Part shown: positions 8,925-18,506 of the stretch, piece after piece
How positions within the stretch are numbered: the stretch's first letter is position 1
How the letters are laid out: every line of letters starts with the position of its first letter
The notes under the pieces: model-generated
Databases searched by the model: none
What the model was told of the DNA's origin: nothing
Seen by the model: only the letters and a program-made list of their open reading frames with translations
Assembly: GCF_002723915.1 (NCBI RefSeq)
Contig: NZ_BEWL01000002.1
Location: forward strand, 124,001 to 188,000
Direction: 5' to 3'
Source: Gluconobacter albidus
Lineage (GTDB): Bacteria > Pseudomonadota > Alphaproteobacteria > Acetobacterales > Acetobacteraceae
Length of the DNA stretch: 64,000 nt
Made by a program: the position numbers and the translations under genes

Positions 8925-10199
8925 ATGGCTTCGACTTATTGGACTGGCGGCACCAGCGGCGATTTTTATAATGTCAAGAACTGGTCGACGGGTGCGTCCC
9001 CGACCACATATCATGATGTCAATATTTCCGGTACAAGTTCCACCGCGACGGCTGAAGCCGTGGCGAGCACGGCAAGCTCCACGGCCGTACCAAGCCTGAC
9101 CATCGGTGACTACGGCACGCTCGACATTACGGCGTCTTCCTGCCAGTCCAGCGAAACCTCTCCCGTCTTTTTGACCAGTTCCTTCCAGGTCGGGCAGTAC
9201 GGTTCCATCGTGATTGATACGGCTTCTGCAGTTCAGCTTGGCGACATCAACGTCATGAACGGCACGCTGACCATCGAAAACAACCGCAGCAATGTTTTCA
9301 TGGGGGCAGGGGATCGTCTGAACGGCGAGGGTACGCTCAATCTGGTCAATTCGACGTTTGGCAGCCAGACGGACGGCGTCAACATTGCCAATTCGATGCA
9401 CATTACGCTTTCCGGCACCAGCTCCGTTTACACGGGTTTCCTGGCAACGGGCGTGTCTGTTGCATTTGACTCCAAGTCGAGCGAGCAGTTCTTCCTCAAC
9501 GGTACGGATACAACGGTTGATACCAGCTTCTCTGGTGTTTCCGCCAAGACCCAGTTCGGTATCACGGCCAACACTGGCGAGACGCCGCTTTCGGCATCGT
9601 ACGTCAAGAACACGGACGGCAGCTACAGCCTCGTCGTGCAGGAAAGCGACAATCACACGCTGACCCTGAGCAACGTCACGATGGCTTCCGGCTATACACC
9701 CGGAACGCTTGCGATCACACAGGACAAGAGCGGCAACTACCTGATTTCCGATACGTCCGCGAACAGCAGCAACTCGGGTGGCAGCAACTGTGGCGGTCAT
9801 GGCGGTCACTGGGGTCATCATGACGGTAACTCGAGCGGCAACAGCGGTCACTCTGGTTGGAGCGGTCATGACGGACATAACTCCTCCGGTTGTGGCGATC
9901 ACGGATCCAGCTGGGGCTGGGGTTCTGGTTCGGGTGGTTGCGACTACTCCTCTTCCCTGAAGCAGATCATCTCTGCCTGGAACAATGCTTTCTCTTCCTG
10001 CAAGGGCTGGCAGTCGAGCAGCTGTGGCAGCAGCAACTGGTTCGGTGGCAACTCCTACCAGTCCGGCAGCGCCTGGAACTGCTCTTCCAGCTGGGGTCAG
10101 CAGAGCAGCGGTTCGCGTGGCTGCTTCTCGTCGTCGGGACAGTCTTCGTCTCACACCCAGGTGTCTGTGACGCATAACACGTCGCACTGGGGCTGCTGA
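8925..10199 (+). CDS. Large Gly/Ser/His/Trp/Cys-rich protein, probably extracellular or matrix
   Basis: A 424-residue protein without a visible Sec signal peptide. Residues 1-20 (MASTYWTGGTSGDFYNVKNW) match the opening of many secreted beta-strand-rich proteins (W-x-GG-x(2)-GD-x(4)-NW). Residues 25 to about 275 are Thr/Ser/Gly/Val-rich with short strand-like periods, as in beta-solenoids. From about 280 the protein changes to a tail dominated by Gly, Ser, His, Trp and Asn with eight Cys, ending in HWGC. A ribosome site AGGGT and a strong terminator flank it, so it is a single-gene unit. It lies among polysaccharide genes, so a biofilm-matrix or adhesin role is plausible, but secretion route and function are unknown. 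The His/Cys tail suggests metal binding or disulfide cross-linking (inference). Confidence 0.8.
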   Translation: MASTYWTGGTSGDFYNVKNWSTGASPTTYHDVNISGTSSTATAEAVASTASSTAVPSLTIGDYGTLDITASSCQSSETSPVFLTSSFQVGQYGSIVIDTASAVQLGDINVMNGTLTIENNRSNVFMGAGDRLNGEGTLNLVNSTFGSQTDGVNIANSMHITLSGTSSVYTGFLATGVSVAFDSKSSEQFFLNGTDTTVDTSFSGVSAKTQFGITANTGETPLSASYVKNTDGSYSLVVQESDNHTLTLSNVTMASGYTPGTLAITQDKSGNYLISDTSANSSNSGGSNCGGHGGHWGHHDGNSSGNSGHSGWSGHDGHNSSGCGDHGSSWGWGSGSGGCDYSSSLKQIISAWNNAFSSCKGWQSSSCGSSNWFGGNSYQSGSAWNCSSSWGQQSSGSRGCFSSSGQSSSHTQVSVTHNTSHWGC

Positions 10200-10230
10200 T
10201 CGCTCCGGTGAACGGCATGTTTCGGGACTG

Positions 10231-10265
10231 AAAAAGAAGCACCCAGGAATGGGTGCTTCTTTTTT
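10231..10265 (+). terminator. Rho-independent terminator
   Basis: A near-perfect hairpin (AAAAAGAAGCACCC, loop AGGAAT, then GGGTGCTTCTTTTT) ends in a T-run, 31 bases after the stop of the Gly/Ser-rich protein gene. Because the left arm begins with an A-run it could also act on the other strand. Confidence 0.92.
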
Positions 10266-10318
10266 GTTTCTAATGGCTTAATATCGGAGATAAAATCGTT
10301 TCAGGAGAAGCAAAAAGA

Positions 10319-11464
10319 ATGTCTGACAGGACGTCCGAAACCGCCCGTTTGAGCAGACCTTCCGGCGATCATATTCCCTCCCTGCAATCGCTGCGGGGAA
10401 TCGCTTCCATGATCGTATTGTTGCGCCATTACATTATCTGCTTTCCCGTGGGCGGATCCATCGGACTTGCGTATGAGGATATTTTTCTCAATTCGCATGC
10501 TGCCGTTGTCGTGTTTTTCGTCCTCAGCGGTTTCGTGCTGTCGCCATCATTTTTCAGCAGAGCCATAAGTCTGAGCGAGCTGCTCGGCTTCTATGTGCGG
10601 CGGTTTTTCCGCATTGTTCCGCTGCTTGCTGTCGTGACGGCCCTGTCGCTTCTTTATGTGAAATCGACGCTTTCGACCTGGAAAGTGCCATTCACCAGTC
10701 CCTGGTTCGACGGGTTGCTGCCGCATGACGTGCCGCTATCCGCATCCATTCTGGCGAAGTGTTTTGTTGGCATGAACAGTGCTCTCGTTCCCCAGAACTG
10801 GACCATCGCCTGCGAATTGCTGGTGGCGTTGATACTGCCATTCCTTGTCAAAGCCTGCACAAAGCGTCTGTGGCCTGCACTCCTGACTTTCATCGTCGCT
10901 GCGGTCCTGTCGTTTCTCGCCGCCGATGGTGGTGGAAAGACCCTGCCGCTTTTGTATACGGTGGATTTTGTTGTGGGAATTCTGACCTTCAGAATTTTGC
11001 AGTCTTACGCCAGTCGTTATTCCGATCTTTTCTTTTATGCCATGGTGATCGGGCTTGTATGCACGCGGGTAATTCTGGAAGTGGTGACCGGCCGGGCAGA
11101 CCTTTCATTTCATGATCCGCTTTGCAGCCTGATCGAAGCAGTGTTTTCTGCCTTCATCATTTATGGTCTTGCGACGCAGAACCACATGTCCCGACTGCTT
11201 TCAGCGCGCTGGCTGGTCTGGATTGGAGATATTTCCTTTGGGATCTATCTCGTTCATTTTCTGGTTATTGTCGTGACTGCGCGGTTGATGTCGTCTTTCC
11301 TGCTGCCTTATGCGCTTCCGGTACAGATGGTCCTGATGCTGGTTCCGGTTCTCGCCATTTCCTTGGGAGCGTCTTATTTTTCCTATCGGTTTGTTGAAAT
11401 TCCTTTCAATGACCTTGGAAAAAAACTCCAGCGCCATGTCAGGACCGCTTTGTCGCGCGGATGA
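10319..11464 (+). CDS. Acyltransferase family 3 (OafA/YrhL-like) membrane protein
   Basis: A 381-residue integral membrane protein with about ten helices. It begins with the family signature SLQSLRGIASMIVLLRHYI, which contains the conserved Arg and His of acyltransferase 3 proteins. The C-terminal part (GDISFGIYLVHFLVIVV) is also typical. Such enzymes add acetyl or other acyl groups to sugars of lipopolysaccharide or exopolysaccharide across the inner membrane. At the right end of the polysaccharide locus it probably decorates that polymer. It starts 119 bases after the preceding gene, beyond the terminator, and so has its own promoter. A GGAGAAG ribosome site precedes the ATG. Confidence 0.9.
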   Translation: MSDRTSETARLSRPSGDHIPSLQSLRGIASMIVLLRHYIICFPVGGSIGLAYEDIFLNSHAAVVVFFVLSGFVLSPSFFSRAISLSELLGFYVRRFFRIVPLLAVVTALSLLYVKSTLSTWKVPFTSPWFDGLLPHDVPLSASILAKCFVGMNSALVPQNWTIACELLVALILPFLVKACTKRLWPALLTFIVAAVLSFLAADGGGKTLPLLYTVDFVVGILTFRILQSYASRYSDLFFYAMVIGLVCTRVILEVVTGRADLSFHDPLCSLIEAVFSAFIIYGLATQNHMSRLLSARWLVWIGDISFGIYLVHFLVIVVTARLMSSFLLPYALPVQMVLMLVPVLAISLGASYFSYRFVEIPFNDLGKKLQRHVRTALSRG

Positions 11465-11485
11465 ATGAAGCAAGGCAGGGGATGT

Positions 11486-11513
11486 CTCTTCCCGTGTTGC
11501 TGCACGGGAAGAG
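11486..11513. terminator. Perfect hairpin between convergent genes
   Basis: CTCTTCCCGTG and CACGGGAAGAG form an 11-bp perfect stem with a 6-base loop, between the ends of the acyltransferase and PPK2 genes. No T-run follows on either strand, so it may be a U-less terminator or an mRNA 3' end stabiliser. Confidence 0.6.
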
Positions 11514-11525
11514 CGGAGGTGTGTT

Positions 11526-12443
11526 TTAGTACCGCTCGGGGACGAGCATGGTTTCAGGCGTGGGTTCGCGTTCGTAATCCGGATGGAATACACGCTCCGG
11601 CAGGACAATTTCTGTGCGGCTGACGGGTTCATAAGGCACGAGAGACAGGAAGTGGGCGATACAGTTCAGTCGCGCGCGTTTTTTGTCCACGGCGGGAACG
11701 ACCCACCACGGGGCTTCGGGGATGCTGGAACGCTCCAGCATGATTTCCTTGGCCAGAGTATAATTCTCCCAGCGGCGACGGCTTTCAAGATCCATCGGGC
11801 TGAGCTTCCACTGCTTCAGTGGATCTTCGATCCGGGCGCGGAAGCGTGATTCCTGCTCTTCGTCCGTGATTGAGAACCAGAACTTGATGACCCGGACACC
11901 ACTGCGGACCAGCATGCGTTCGAATTCGGGAACAGAGCGGAAGAATTCTTCATATTCTTCGTCCGTGCAGAACCCCATGACGCGTTCAACGCCGGCCCGG
12001 TTGTACCAGCTGCGATCAAAGAGAACGATTTCACCAGCGGCCGGAAGATGCGCCACATAGCGCTGGAAGTACCACTGCGTGCGCTCGCGGTCATTTGGGG
12101 CTGGCAGGGCGGCGACGCGGCAGATCCGGGGGTTCAGACGCTGGGTGATGCGTTTGATCGCGCCGCCCTTGCCAGCAGCGTCCCGGCCTTCAAAGAGTAC
12201 GACAATCCGCTCGCCACTGGCTTTGACCCAGTCCTGCAGTTTGATGAGTTCGCCCTGCAGGCGGATCAGTTCGCGGAAATAGAGGCGACGAAAGGCACGC
12301 TCCGCAGGATCGAGGCTCGTGCCTTCGTTTTCTTCAAGAGAAAGCTCGAATTCTTCATCCAGGTCATCGATGATTTCGTAGCGCATGCGCTCCCGAGCCT
12401 GTTCGTCTGGCGAGAGACCGCCGAAATCCTTGTCCTGCGTCAT
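11526..12443 (-). CDS. ppk2: Polyphosphate kinase 2 (PPK2)
   Basis: A 305-residue soluble kinase of the PPK2 family, which moves phosphate between polyphosphate and nucleoside diphosphates (usually GDP or ADP). Walker A is FEGRDAAGKGGAIKR around residues 85-98, with the Asp that marks the family. The lid/Walker B region is VLFDRSWYNRAGVERVMGF, and the later RFRARIEDPLKQWKLSPMD is standard. Size and sequence style point to the single-domain class I type. It lies 101 bases downstream of the OprB porin on the same strand. A second, different PPK2 is found at 62180. Confidence 0.93.
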   Translation of the reverse strand: MTQDKDFGGLSPDEQARERMRYEIIDDLDEEFELSLEENEGTSLDPAERAFRRLYFRELIRLQGELIKLQDWVKASGERIVVLFEGRDAAGKGGAIKRITQRLNPRICRVAALPAPNDRERTQWYFQRYVAHLPAAGEIVLFDRSWYNRAGVERVMGFCTDEEYEEFFRSVPEFERMLVRSGVRVIKFWFSITDEEQESRFRARIEDPLKQWKLSPMDLESRRRWENYTLAKEIMLERSSIPEAPWWVVPAVDKKRARLNCIAHFLSLVPYEPVSRTEIVLPERVFHPDYEREPTPETMLVPERY

Positions 12444-12544
12444 GAATTGGTTCCTTTGTCACCGGCTTTACAGGCCGTGAAGAGAACCTTACCGGGCAAA
12501 GCGGAACCGAAGTTTGAAACTTAATTGAAATCATAAAACCGGTT

Positions 12545-14002
12545 TTAGAAGGACGTGGTCATGTTCAGACCCAGAACCGCTCCCCTTGATGCGGATGCGG
12601 TGCCTTTTACAGGTTCCTGGCCACCCAGATTCCAGAAATACTGGAAATCCGGCTGGAGGGTGAGGTAATCGCGGACCGGAACCTGCCATGTCAGTTCGAT
12701 ATGGTTTTCCGGCACCAGAAGTCTGGCCGAGCTGTCTGAAAGACGGATGACATCCCGTGCGTTTTCTTTGGCGCGATGGCTGAAAAATCCTGTTCCCCAG
12801 CCAATTCCGATCACATCATTGGGGCGCGAAGGGACAAAGCCCTGAAAGGTCAGGCCGGCTTCCACCTCGGCAGTAAGACGGTTTCGGGTGCCGCTGGCCA
12901 TTGTAGCGCGTATGAAAGTGTTGATGGCCTTGACCGGATCGCCGACTGTTCGCCAGAGCGTCTGATCGAGCACGATATATCCCAGCCAGGTGCCGGAGTG
13001 GTATAAAGGCGTGCCGGTACTGTCCGGACTGCCCAGGAGGCCGCCCTGACTGTCGAAACGCGGGTCCGGAAAGCGGCCTGTATCGTACAGCCCACCAATT
13101 TTCCATGTTCCCGGAAGGGCAGGGGCATCTTTTCCCGAAAGGCTCTGTGCCGCATCGACCCAGAGCTGGGCTTCTCCCATGAAAAGCGTGCCACCTTTGG
13201 TGGAAAAGGTTGTTCCCGACGGGTCGATCCGTGTTGGACTGAGGGTGCTGTAGAAGGGACCTCGGGTCGGATTGTCGTCCGTGATGGCAAGCATGAGGAC
13301 GAGCGGGTAGGCGGGGGACCATTTGATCCGTGTTCCGACGGCAGAAAACGGCCAGGAAGGACCGCCAGAATAGAGATTGCTGGATGTCGAGAGCGGCCAG
13401 CCGAAACTGGCATTCAGGAACAGGGACGCGTTCTGGCTGACCAGAAATTCGGTATCCAGATCAATTGTCCCGACGCGGATATCCAGCCGGTTTCCGAAAA
13501 ACCCCTGCCCGTACCAGAGTTCGAACAGGCGGGTCGTCCGGCCGGCATCATAACCACTGACCGGGTTGAGGGAGCCAAGACGTTCTCCGGCCAGAGACCG
13601 TCCCCGGACCTGAATGGCGCTGATATTGAACAGCCCGTCATGCCATCCGAAGGCCCGGCGTGTTTCCAGCAGAAGTGTTGCGGCCGTCATGCCGTCATAG
13701 GTCGGACCGGGGTGCAGGCCGCCGGAAGCGAGGCCCCAGACTTCCTCGACATCCTGAAGATTGAACCGGATCCCTTTCCGGCCCAGCCAGGATCGTGCGC
13801 CGCCGACATCCCCGAGCAGTTCGGTCCCCGTATCTTCAGGGGGTAAAACGAACCCCGGTGCCGGGGAGGGCAGGGGAACGCCTGATGGCAGGACATCGGT
13901 GACAAGCGGCGCTGTTGCCGCCCGTGCAGTTCCGATCAGGAAAACCAGAACAAAATATCGGCCTGTCAGCCGCAGGAGCGAAGGAGAATGTCCTTCGGAC
14001 AT
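12545..14002 (-). CDS. Carbohydrate porin, OprB family
   Basis: A 485-residue outer-membrane protein with a signal peptide (hydrophobic core LTGRYFVLVFLIGTARA, cut after ARA). The mature part shows the OprB pattern: GIRFNLQDVEEVWGL near the start, LFELWYGQGFFGNRLDIRVG in the middle, and a last strand ending with a terminal Phe (GLNMTTSF). OprB porins pass glucose and other sugars to periplasmic enzymes. In acetic acid bacteria this would feed the membrane-bound dehydrogenases. The gene sits between pstS and ppk2, all on the same strand, but the spacing of 101 and 205 bases does not force one operon. Confidence 0.88.
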   Translation of the reverse strand: MSEGHSPSLLRLTGRYFVLVFLIGTARAATAPLVTDVLPSGVPLPSPAPGFVLPPEDTGTELLGDVGGARSWLGRKGIRFNLQDVEEVWGLASGGLHPGPTYDGMTAATLLLETRRAFGWHDGLFNISAIQVRGRSLAGERLGSLNPVSGYDAGRTTRLFELWYGQGFFGNRLDIRVGTIDLDTEFLVSQNASLFLNASFGWPLSTSSNLYSGGPSWPFSAVGTRIKWSPAYPLVLMLAITDDNPTRGPFYSTLSPTRIDPSGTTFSTKGGTLFMGEAQLWVDAAQSLSGKDAPALPGTWKIGGLYDTGRFPDPRFDSQGGLLGSPDSTGTPLYHSGTWLGYIVLDQTLWRTVGDPVKAINTFIRATMASGTRNRLTAEVEAGLTFQGFVPSRPNDVIGIGWGTGFFSHRAKENARDVIRLSDSSARLLVPENHIELTWQVPVRDYLTLQPDFQYFWNLGGQEPVKGTASASRGAVLGLNMTTSF

Positions 14003-14207
14003 GCCGGTATCCCGTCAGGTGGAGGCGGACAGGAACAGCGGCGGGAAAACCGGATCGAACGCTCCGACAGGGCTGGAGACATGCGGCGATCGGCAATGAT
14101 CCGGAATGCGGTCTGGCAAGACGGCTCCCCTTCCCTGAGAGCGTGGATTGTCCGGACCATTCACAGGACGGGGCGGGGGAAGTGAAGTTATTATGACTTT
14201 GCGGGGT

Positions 14208-15203
14208 TCAGGGCCAGCCGGAGAGAATCCTGTCTTTCACGTTCGTTGGCAGCGGCACGTAATCCAGATCCCGCGCCACGTCGTCGCCCTGTTTCAGACC
14301 ATATCTGAAAAATGTTTTTGTGGCGACGGCTGCCGTTTTGTCTGTCGGATGGGCAGGTACGAGAACAAAGGTTGCGGTCATGATTGGCCAGGCCTGTGGC
14401 GCCGGGGCCTTGAGAAGATTCACGGCGTAATGGTCAGCGTGCGACCAGTCCGCGCTGGTGGCGGCACTGGTGAATGACGTTCTGTCGGGCGTGACGCACT
14501 GCCCTGCATGGTTTTTCAGCCGGACGGTATTGAGCCTGTTCTGGCGCGCGAACGCATATTCCACAAAGCCGATGCCCCCGATGGACTGGCGCACGCTGGC
14601 CGCGACCCCGTCATTGCCCCGCGCTTCGGGTCCGTCAGCCCACATCCCGGCTTTCCAGTCGGGCGCGACATTATGCAGATAATCCACGAAAACATGGCTG
14701 GTGCCCGAGGCTTCCTCGCGGTGGATGGGGAGCACATCCAGATCCGGCAGGCGCAGGCCGGGGTTCAGGGCCCGGAGACGTGGATCGGCCCACGTTGTGA
14801 TCGTGCCGTCAAACAGCGCGGCGAGCGTTGGGCCGTCCAGTTTCATCTGGTTGGAAGCAACGCCGGGGACGTTGATAATCACCACGATCGCGCCCAGTGC
14901 GGTCGGGAACTGATAGAGGCTGTTTGAGTCCAGCAAGGTGTCCGCGAGAGGGAGATCCGAGGCTCCGAAATCCACGCCCGCAGCCATAACGAGCTTTTGT
15001 CCCGCACCGGAGCCGACGCTTTGATAGGTGAGGGACAGGCCGGTCTGGTGATAAAAACCCTTGCCCCAGCCCCGGTAAAGCGGAGCGGCAAAGCTGGACC
15101 CGCCGCCGGTGAGGTCAGCGGAATAGCCCGTCCCGCAGAAAAGGACTCCAAGAACGCCCATTACGCAGCGCGCGATCCGCTTGCCCCAGTGATACATGCT
15201 CAA
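14208..15203 (-). CDS. pstS: Phosphate-binding periplasmic protein PstS-like
   Basis: A 331-residue periplasmic solute-binding protein. It has a signal peptide ending near YSA, and then the phosphate-binder opening LTGGGSSFAAPLYRGWGKGF, followed by SVGSGAGQKLVMAAGVDFGA and the later REEASGTSHVFVDYL. These are the phosphate-contacting loops of PstS. No pstCAB, phoU or phoB gene lies nearby in this window, so it is a separate copy from the transporter genes or partners with one elsewhere. I see no convincing Pho box upstream. It lies upstream of the porin on the same strand. Confidence 0.88.
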   Translation of the reverse strand: MSMYHWGKRIARCVMGVLGVLFCGTGYSADLTGGGSSFAAPLYRGWGKGFYHQTGLSLTYQSVGSGAGQKLVMAAGVDFGASDLPLADTLLDSNSLYQFPTALGAIVVIINVPGVASNQMKLDGPTLAALFDGTITTWADPRLRALNPGLRLPDLDVLPIHREEASGTSHVFVDYLHNVAPDWKAGMWADGPEARGNDGVAASVRQSIGGIGFVEYAFARQNRLNTVRLKNHAGQCVTPDRTSFTSAATSADWSHADHYAVNLLKAPAPQAWPIMTATFVLVPAHPTDKTAAVATKTFFRYGLKQGDDVARDLDYVPLPTNVKDRILSGWP

Positions 15204-15273
15204 CCACGCTCCGCTTTACGGCCCGGTTTATCTATCATTACGGGCGAGCGTGTGACCACGCTTCTTTGCACGA

Positions 15274-16203
15274 TCAGGCGTCGATATCGTCCAGATAATC
15301 GGCCGACGGAACAAAGAACAGTGAGCCCGTGACGGGACGGCTGTAATCCAGCAGACGGTCGTAGTTTCCTGCGGGTTTGCCGACGAACATGTTGTGCAGC
15401 ATTTCCTCCGTGACGGACGGGGAGCGGGCATAGCCGATGAAATAGGTGCCGAACTCGCCCTTGCCAGCCTCACCGAACGGCATGTTGTCGCGCAGGATAT
15501 CGACCTGTTTGCCGTTGCGCGTCACGACATTCAGGGCGTTATGGGCATAGGCGGGTTTTGTTTTGTCATCGAGTTCGACATTGGACAGCTTTTTGCGGCC
15601 GATGATCTTTTCCTGCATCTCGACGGGCAGGGTGTTCCAGGCGTCGAGATCGTGGAAATATTTCTGCGTGATGACGTAGCTTCCGCCTTTGAACGCTGCG
15701 TCTTCGTCGCCGATGATGGCGGCCTCGCAGGCTGCGGCATTTTCAGGGTTTTCCGTGCCGTCCACGAAACCGATCAGGTCCCGGTCGTCGAAATATTTGA
15801 AGCCGTGGACTTCATCTACAACCGTGCAGACGGCACGCAGGCGCTCCATGACCAGCCTGGCCATTTCGAAGCACATGTCCATGCGGGTGGCGCGGATATG
15901 GAACAGCATGTCGCCAGGTGTGGAGACGGCGTGATGGACGCCTTTGATTTCCTGAAACGGATGCAGTTCCTGTGGACGCGGGCCGGGAAAAAGACGGTCC
16001 CATGCGGTCGATCCGAACCCCAGAACGCAGGAAAGCTGCCCGTTCAGATCCCGGAAGCCGACTGTGCGGCGCAGGCCGGAAAGATCCGCACAAAGGCTGC
16101 GGATGGTCTTTTCCGCTTCCGTGCCGGGATTGATGTTCAGGACAAGGAAAATGGCGGCGCGCGTCAGGGGGGCGGCAACGGGCTGGGGCGTAGCGTCGGA
16201 CAT
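15274..16203 (-). CDS. DyP-type heme peroxidase
   Basis: A 309-residue dye-decolourising peroxidase. The GxxDG signature is present (DLIGFVDGTENPENA), carrying the distal Asp, and the later DNMPFGEAGKGEFGTYFIGYARS contains the conserved distal region (its usual Arg before Asn is Asp-preceded here as ILRDNMPFG). The order and length are those of the compact bacterial class (YfeX-like, P-class). There is no Tat or Sec signal, so it is cytoplasmic or encapsulin-type cargo; no encapsulin gene is nearby. It uses peroxide to oxidise a range of substrates. The promoter must lie in the 150 bases shared with the divergent phnA-like gene. Confidence 0.92.
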   Translation of the reverse strand: MSDATPQPVAAPLTRAAIFLVLNINPGTEAEKTIRSLCADLSGLRRTVGFRDLNGQLSCVLGFGSTAWDRLFPGPRPQELHPFQEIKGVHHAVSTPGDMLFHIRATRMDMCFEMARLVMERLRAVCTVVDEVHGFKYFDDRDLIGFVDGTENPENAAACEAAIIGDEDAAFKGGSYVITQKYFHDLDAWNTLPVEMQEKIIGRKKLSNVELDDKTKPAYAHNALNVVTRNGKQVDILRDNMPFGEAGKGEFGTYFIGYARSPSVTEEMLHNMFVGKPAGNYDRLLDYSRPVTGSLFFVPSADYLDDIDA

Positions 16204-16354
16204 CGGAACAGTCTTTCCATCAGCGTGGCAATATATGTCTGGCTGTTGATAGCGCGCGTCCTGTCAAACGAACAGGTTATGAAAACGGCCAATCCCCGTT
16301 TTGAAATACGGACTGCGTGCAGTAGGGTCCGGCCATAAACGAAAAAAGGTCATC

Positions 16355-16705
16355 ATGGACAGCAATCTGAAATGCCCGGTCTGCGGGTGCGAACATGTTT
16401 ATCCGGACGGCGCGCTGTGGATGTGCCCGGAATGTGCGCATGAGTGGAACCCGGCCGAGACGGGAGCGGAAAGCGGCGAGGCTTCCGGCGAGATCCGTGA
16501 TGGCAACGGCAATGTTCTGGCGGATGGCGACACAGTGACGGTCATCAAGGATCTGAAGATCAAGGGCTCGTCCATGGTCGTCAAAGGCGGGACCAAGGTG
16601 AAGAACATCCGCCTGTCGGACGGCGGAGACGGGCACGATATCGCGTGCAAGATCGCCGGGATCGGGGCGATGAACCTGAAATCCGAGTTCGTCAGGAAAG
16701 CCTGA
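16355..16705 (+). CDS. PhnA/YjdM-family zinc-ribbon protein
   Basis: A 116-residue protein starting at the ATG at 16355, after the ribosome site AAAAAGGT. An N-terminal zinc ribbon has C-x2-C-x(16)-C-x2-C ([20 protein letters not shown], then ECAHEW). The C-terminal part is the PhnA domain ([20 protein letters not shown], then [12 protein letters not shown]). The name comes from alkylphosphonate utilisation in E. coli, but the family's function is not settled and no phosphonate genes are near. Its last 14 bases overlap the end of the convergent SulP gene. Confidence 0.9.
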   Translation: MDSNLKCPVCGCEHVYPDGALWMCPECAHEWNPAETGAESGEASGEIRDGNGNVLADGDTVTVIKDLKIKGSSMVVKGGTKVKNIRLSDGGDGHDIACKIAGIGAMNLKSEFVRKA

Positions 16706-18371
16706 CGGACGGCGCAGGGCCTCCCAGAATATCGTGGGCGGCTTTCAGCGCTGTATGCAGTTCCGGGTAGATATTATCGGCTCCGAGGGCGGGAGTGATG
16801 TGATGGCGGTCCATGTCTGAGCGCAGATAGATGCTCACCCGCCCGAACATCAGTGTAATCCCGCGCTGCTGGAGCTGCGCGATCAGGTCCCGCAGGTCGG
16901 CGGCGGCGGAATAGTCGATGTCCGTGACGGGACTTGCATCAAGGACGACACAGCGGACCGGGTGCGGGGCGTGGTCCACCAGAGCCAGAAGGTCCTGACG
17001 AAAGCGCGTCGAGTTAGCGTAGAACAGATCCGCGCAGAACCGGAAGACGATGAGGCCCGGAACTGTTTCCAGCCCTTTCTTCGCAGGCAGGGCTTCCAGA
17101 ATTCCTGTGCCTGCGGCCTGTTGCAGGACCACCGTATGGGGCTCGTAGCTGTGCCGGACATGGCGAAACAGCGAGAGCGCGATGGCGAGGAAAATGCCTT
17201 CCTCAACACCAATCCCTACGACAACGGCGGCGGTCGTCATGGCCAGCCAGAACTCGCCCGGACTTTCCTGCCGGATCGCGCGCAGGCTTTTCAGGTCGAT
17301 CATACCAATGGCGACAGTAAAAACGATCCCGGCCAGAACGCAGCGGGGCAGGGCCTCCAGCGGGCGTGTCAGAAACAGCAGCACCATGAGCGTCACGCAG
17401 GCAAACGTCACCTGCGCGATCTGACTGCGTGCACCGGAACGCACAGCCATGGCGGTTTGGGTGGGGCTGCCATTGACGGTGAAGGTACCGCTCAGACCGG
17501 CAGCGATATTTGCGGCGGACAGCCCCAGAAGGTCACGGTTTTCATCGACGGTTTCATGAAACCGCTCTCCGAAGACCCGGGACGTGGCGGCACTCTGTGC
17601 GATGATGACGAACACGCACGACGCGGCCACGGGCAGGAGGCCGAGAAGTTCGTTCCATGAGACGCCAGGCAGGCCGAAATGCGGCAACCCGCCTGCGACA
17701 TGGCCGAGTGTGGGAACGCCGTGATGCGGCAGGTTCAGCCCCATGCTCAGGGCGATGCTCCCGATGACGACACAAAGCCCGGCTGGCAGATGCGGGGCGA
17801 GACGCTGTCCGGTCATGAGAACCCCGACCGTAAAAGCGGAAAGCCCGGCGACCACAAGGCTTGCCTGCGGAAGCTGACGAAGCGTGTCATACGCCTGAAG
17901 CAGCGGGTTATGCGCGCTGACGGACACGCCCAGCATGTCGTGAAGCATGGCGATGCAGACCTGTACGCCCACACCCGCCAGAAACCCGGTGAGAACGGTG
18001 CGGGACAGGAAATCCGCCAGAAATCCCAGCCGAAAGACCCGCGCCACAAGCAGGAGAGCCGCGCAGAGCAGCGCTGTCATGCTGATGAGCGCCATGTAAT
18101 GTGGACTCCCCGCCGGTGCCATTTTGCCGATGGCGCTTGAGAAAATGGCCGCCGTTGCGGAATCGGCCGCCACAACCAGATGCCGGGAGGACCCAAAGGC
18201 TGCGAACGCCACAAGCGGCAGAAGGACCGTATAAAGGCCTGTGACCGCCGGCATGGCCGCGATGCGCGTATAACCCAGAACCTGCGGAATATTCACCGAA
18301 GCAAGGGAAAGACCTGCGACAATATCCGGCCAACCGCGACCGGTTCTGGTGGGGTTCTGCTGTTCCGACAT
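16692..18371 (-). CDS. SulP-family anion permease with STAS domain
   Basis: A 559-residue protein. I take the ATG at 18371 ([20 protein letters not shown]) because the SulP domain starts there; a longer frame extends to 18452. It has about ten to twelve transmembrane helices with family landmarks [20 protein letters not shown] and [21 protein letters not shown] cytoplasmic STAS domain follows from about residue 430 ([20 protein letters not shown]). SulP proteins carry sulfate, bicarbonate or dicarboxylates. No sulfur assimilation genes flank it, so the substrate is open. It is divergent from the SDR gene. Confidence 0.92.
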   Translation of the reverse strand: MSEQQNPTRTGRGWPDIVAGLSLASVNIPQVLGYTRIAAMPAVTGLYTVLLPLVAFAAFGSSRHLVVAADSATAAIFSSAIGKMAPAGSPHYMALISMTALLCAALLLVARVFRLGFLADFLSRTVLTGFLAGVGVQVCIAMLHDMLGVSVSAHNPLLQAYDTLRQLPQASLVVAGLSAFTVGVLMTGQRLAPHLPAGLCVVIGSIALSMGLNLPHHGVPTLGHVAGGLPHFGLPGVSWNELLGLLPVAASCVFVIIAQSAATSRVFGERFHETVDENRDLLGLSAANIAAGLSGTFTVNGSPTQTAMAVRSGARSQIAQVTFACVTLMVLLFLTRPLEALPRCVLAGIVFTVAIGMIDLKSLRAIRQESPGEFWLAMTTAAVVVGIGVEEGIFLAIALSLFRHVRHSYEPHTVVLQQAAGTGILEALPAKKGLETVPGLIVFRFCADLFYANSTRFRQDLLALVDHAPHPVRCVVLDASPVTDIDYSAAADLRDLIAQLQQRGITLMFGRVSIYLRSDMDRHHITPALGADNIYPELHTALKAAHDILGGPAPSVRLS

Positions 18372-18506
18372 GACATGTGTTTTAGGCTCTTGATGAAGGG
18401 ATGTCTTCACAATGTCAGGGAGGTGGTTGGGTCCGGCTCGAAAATGCCGCATGATCCGGCCGCTAGAGACGGATCTTTCGTCAGCGCATTCAGAAGGAAC
18501 AGGATC

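Noticed and set aside
8853-10187. 444-residue open frame on the minus strand opposite the Gly/Ser-rich protein
   Set aside because: It is rich in Arg, Ala, Thr and Val as a mirror of Gly/Ser/His codons on the other strand, and the plus strand has the ribosome site, terminator and a sensible protein.
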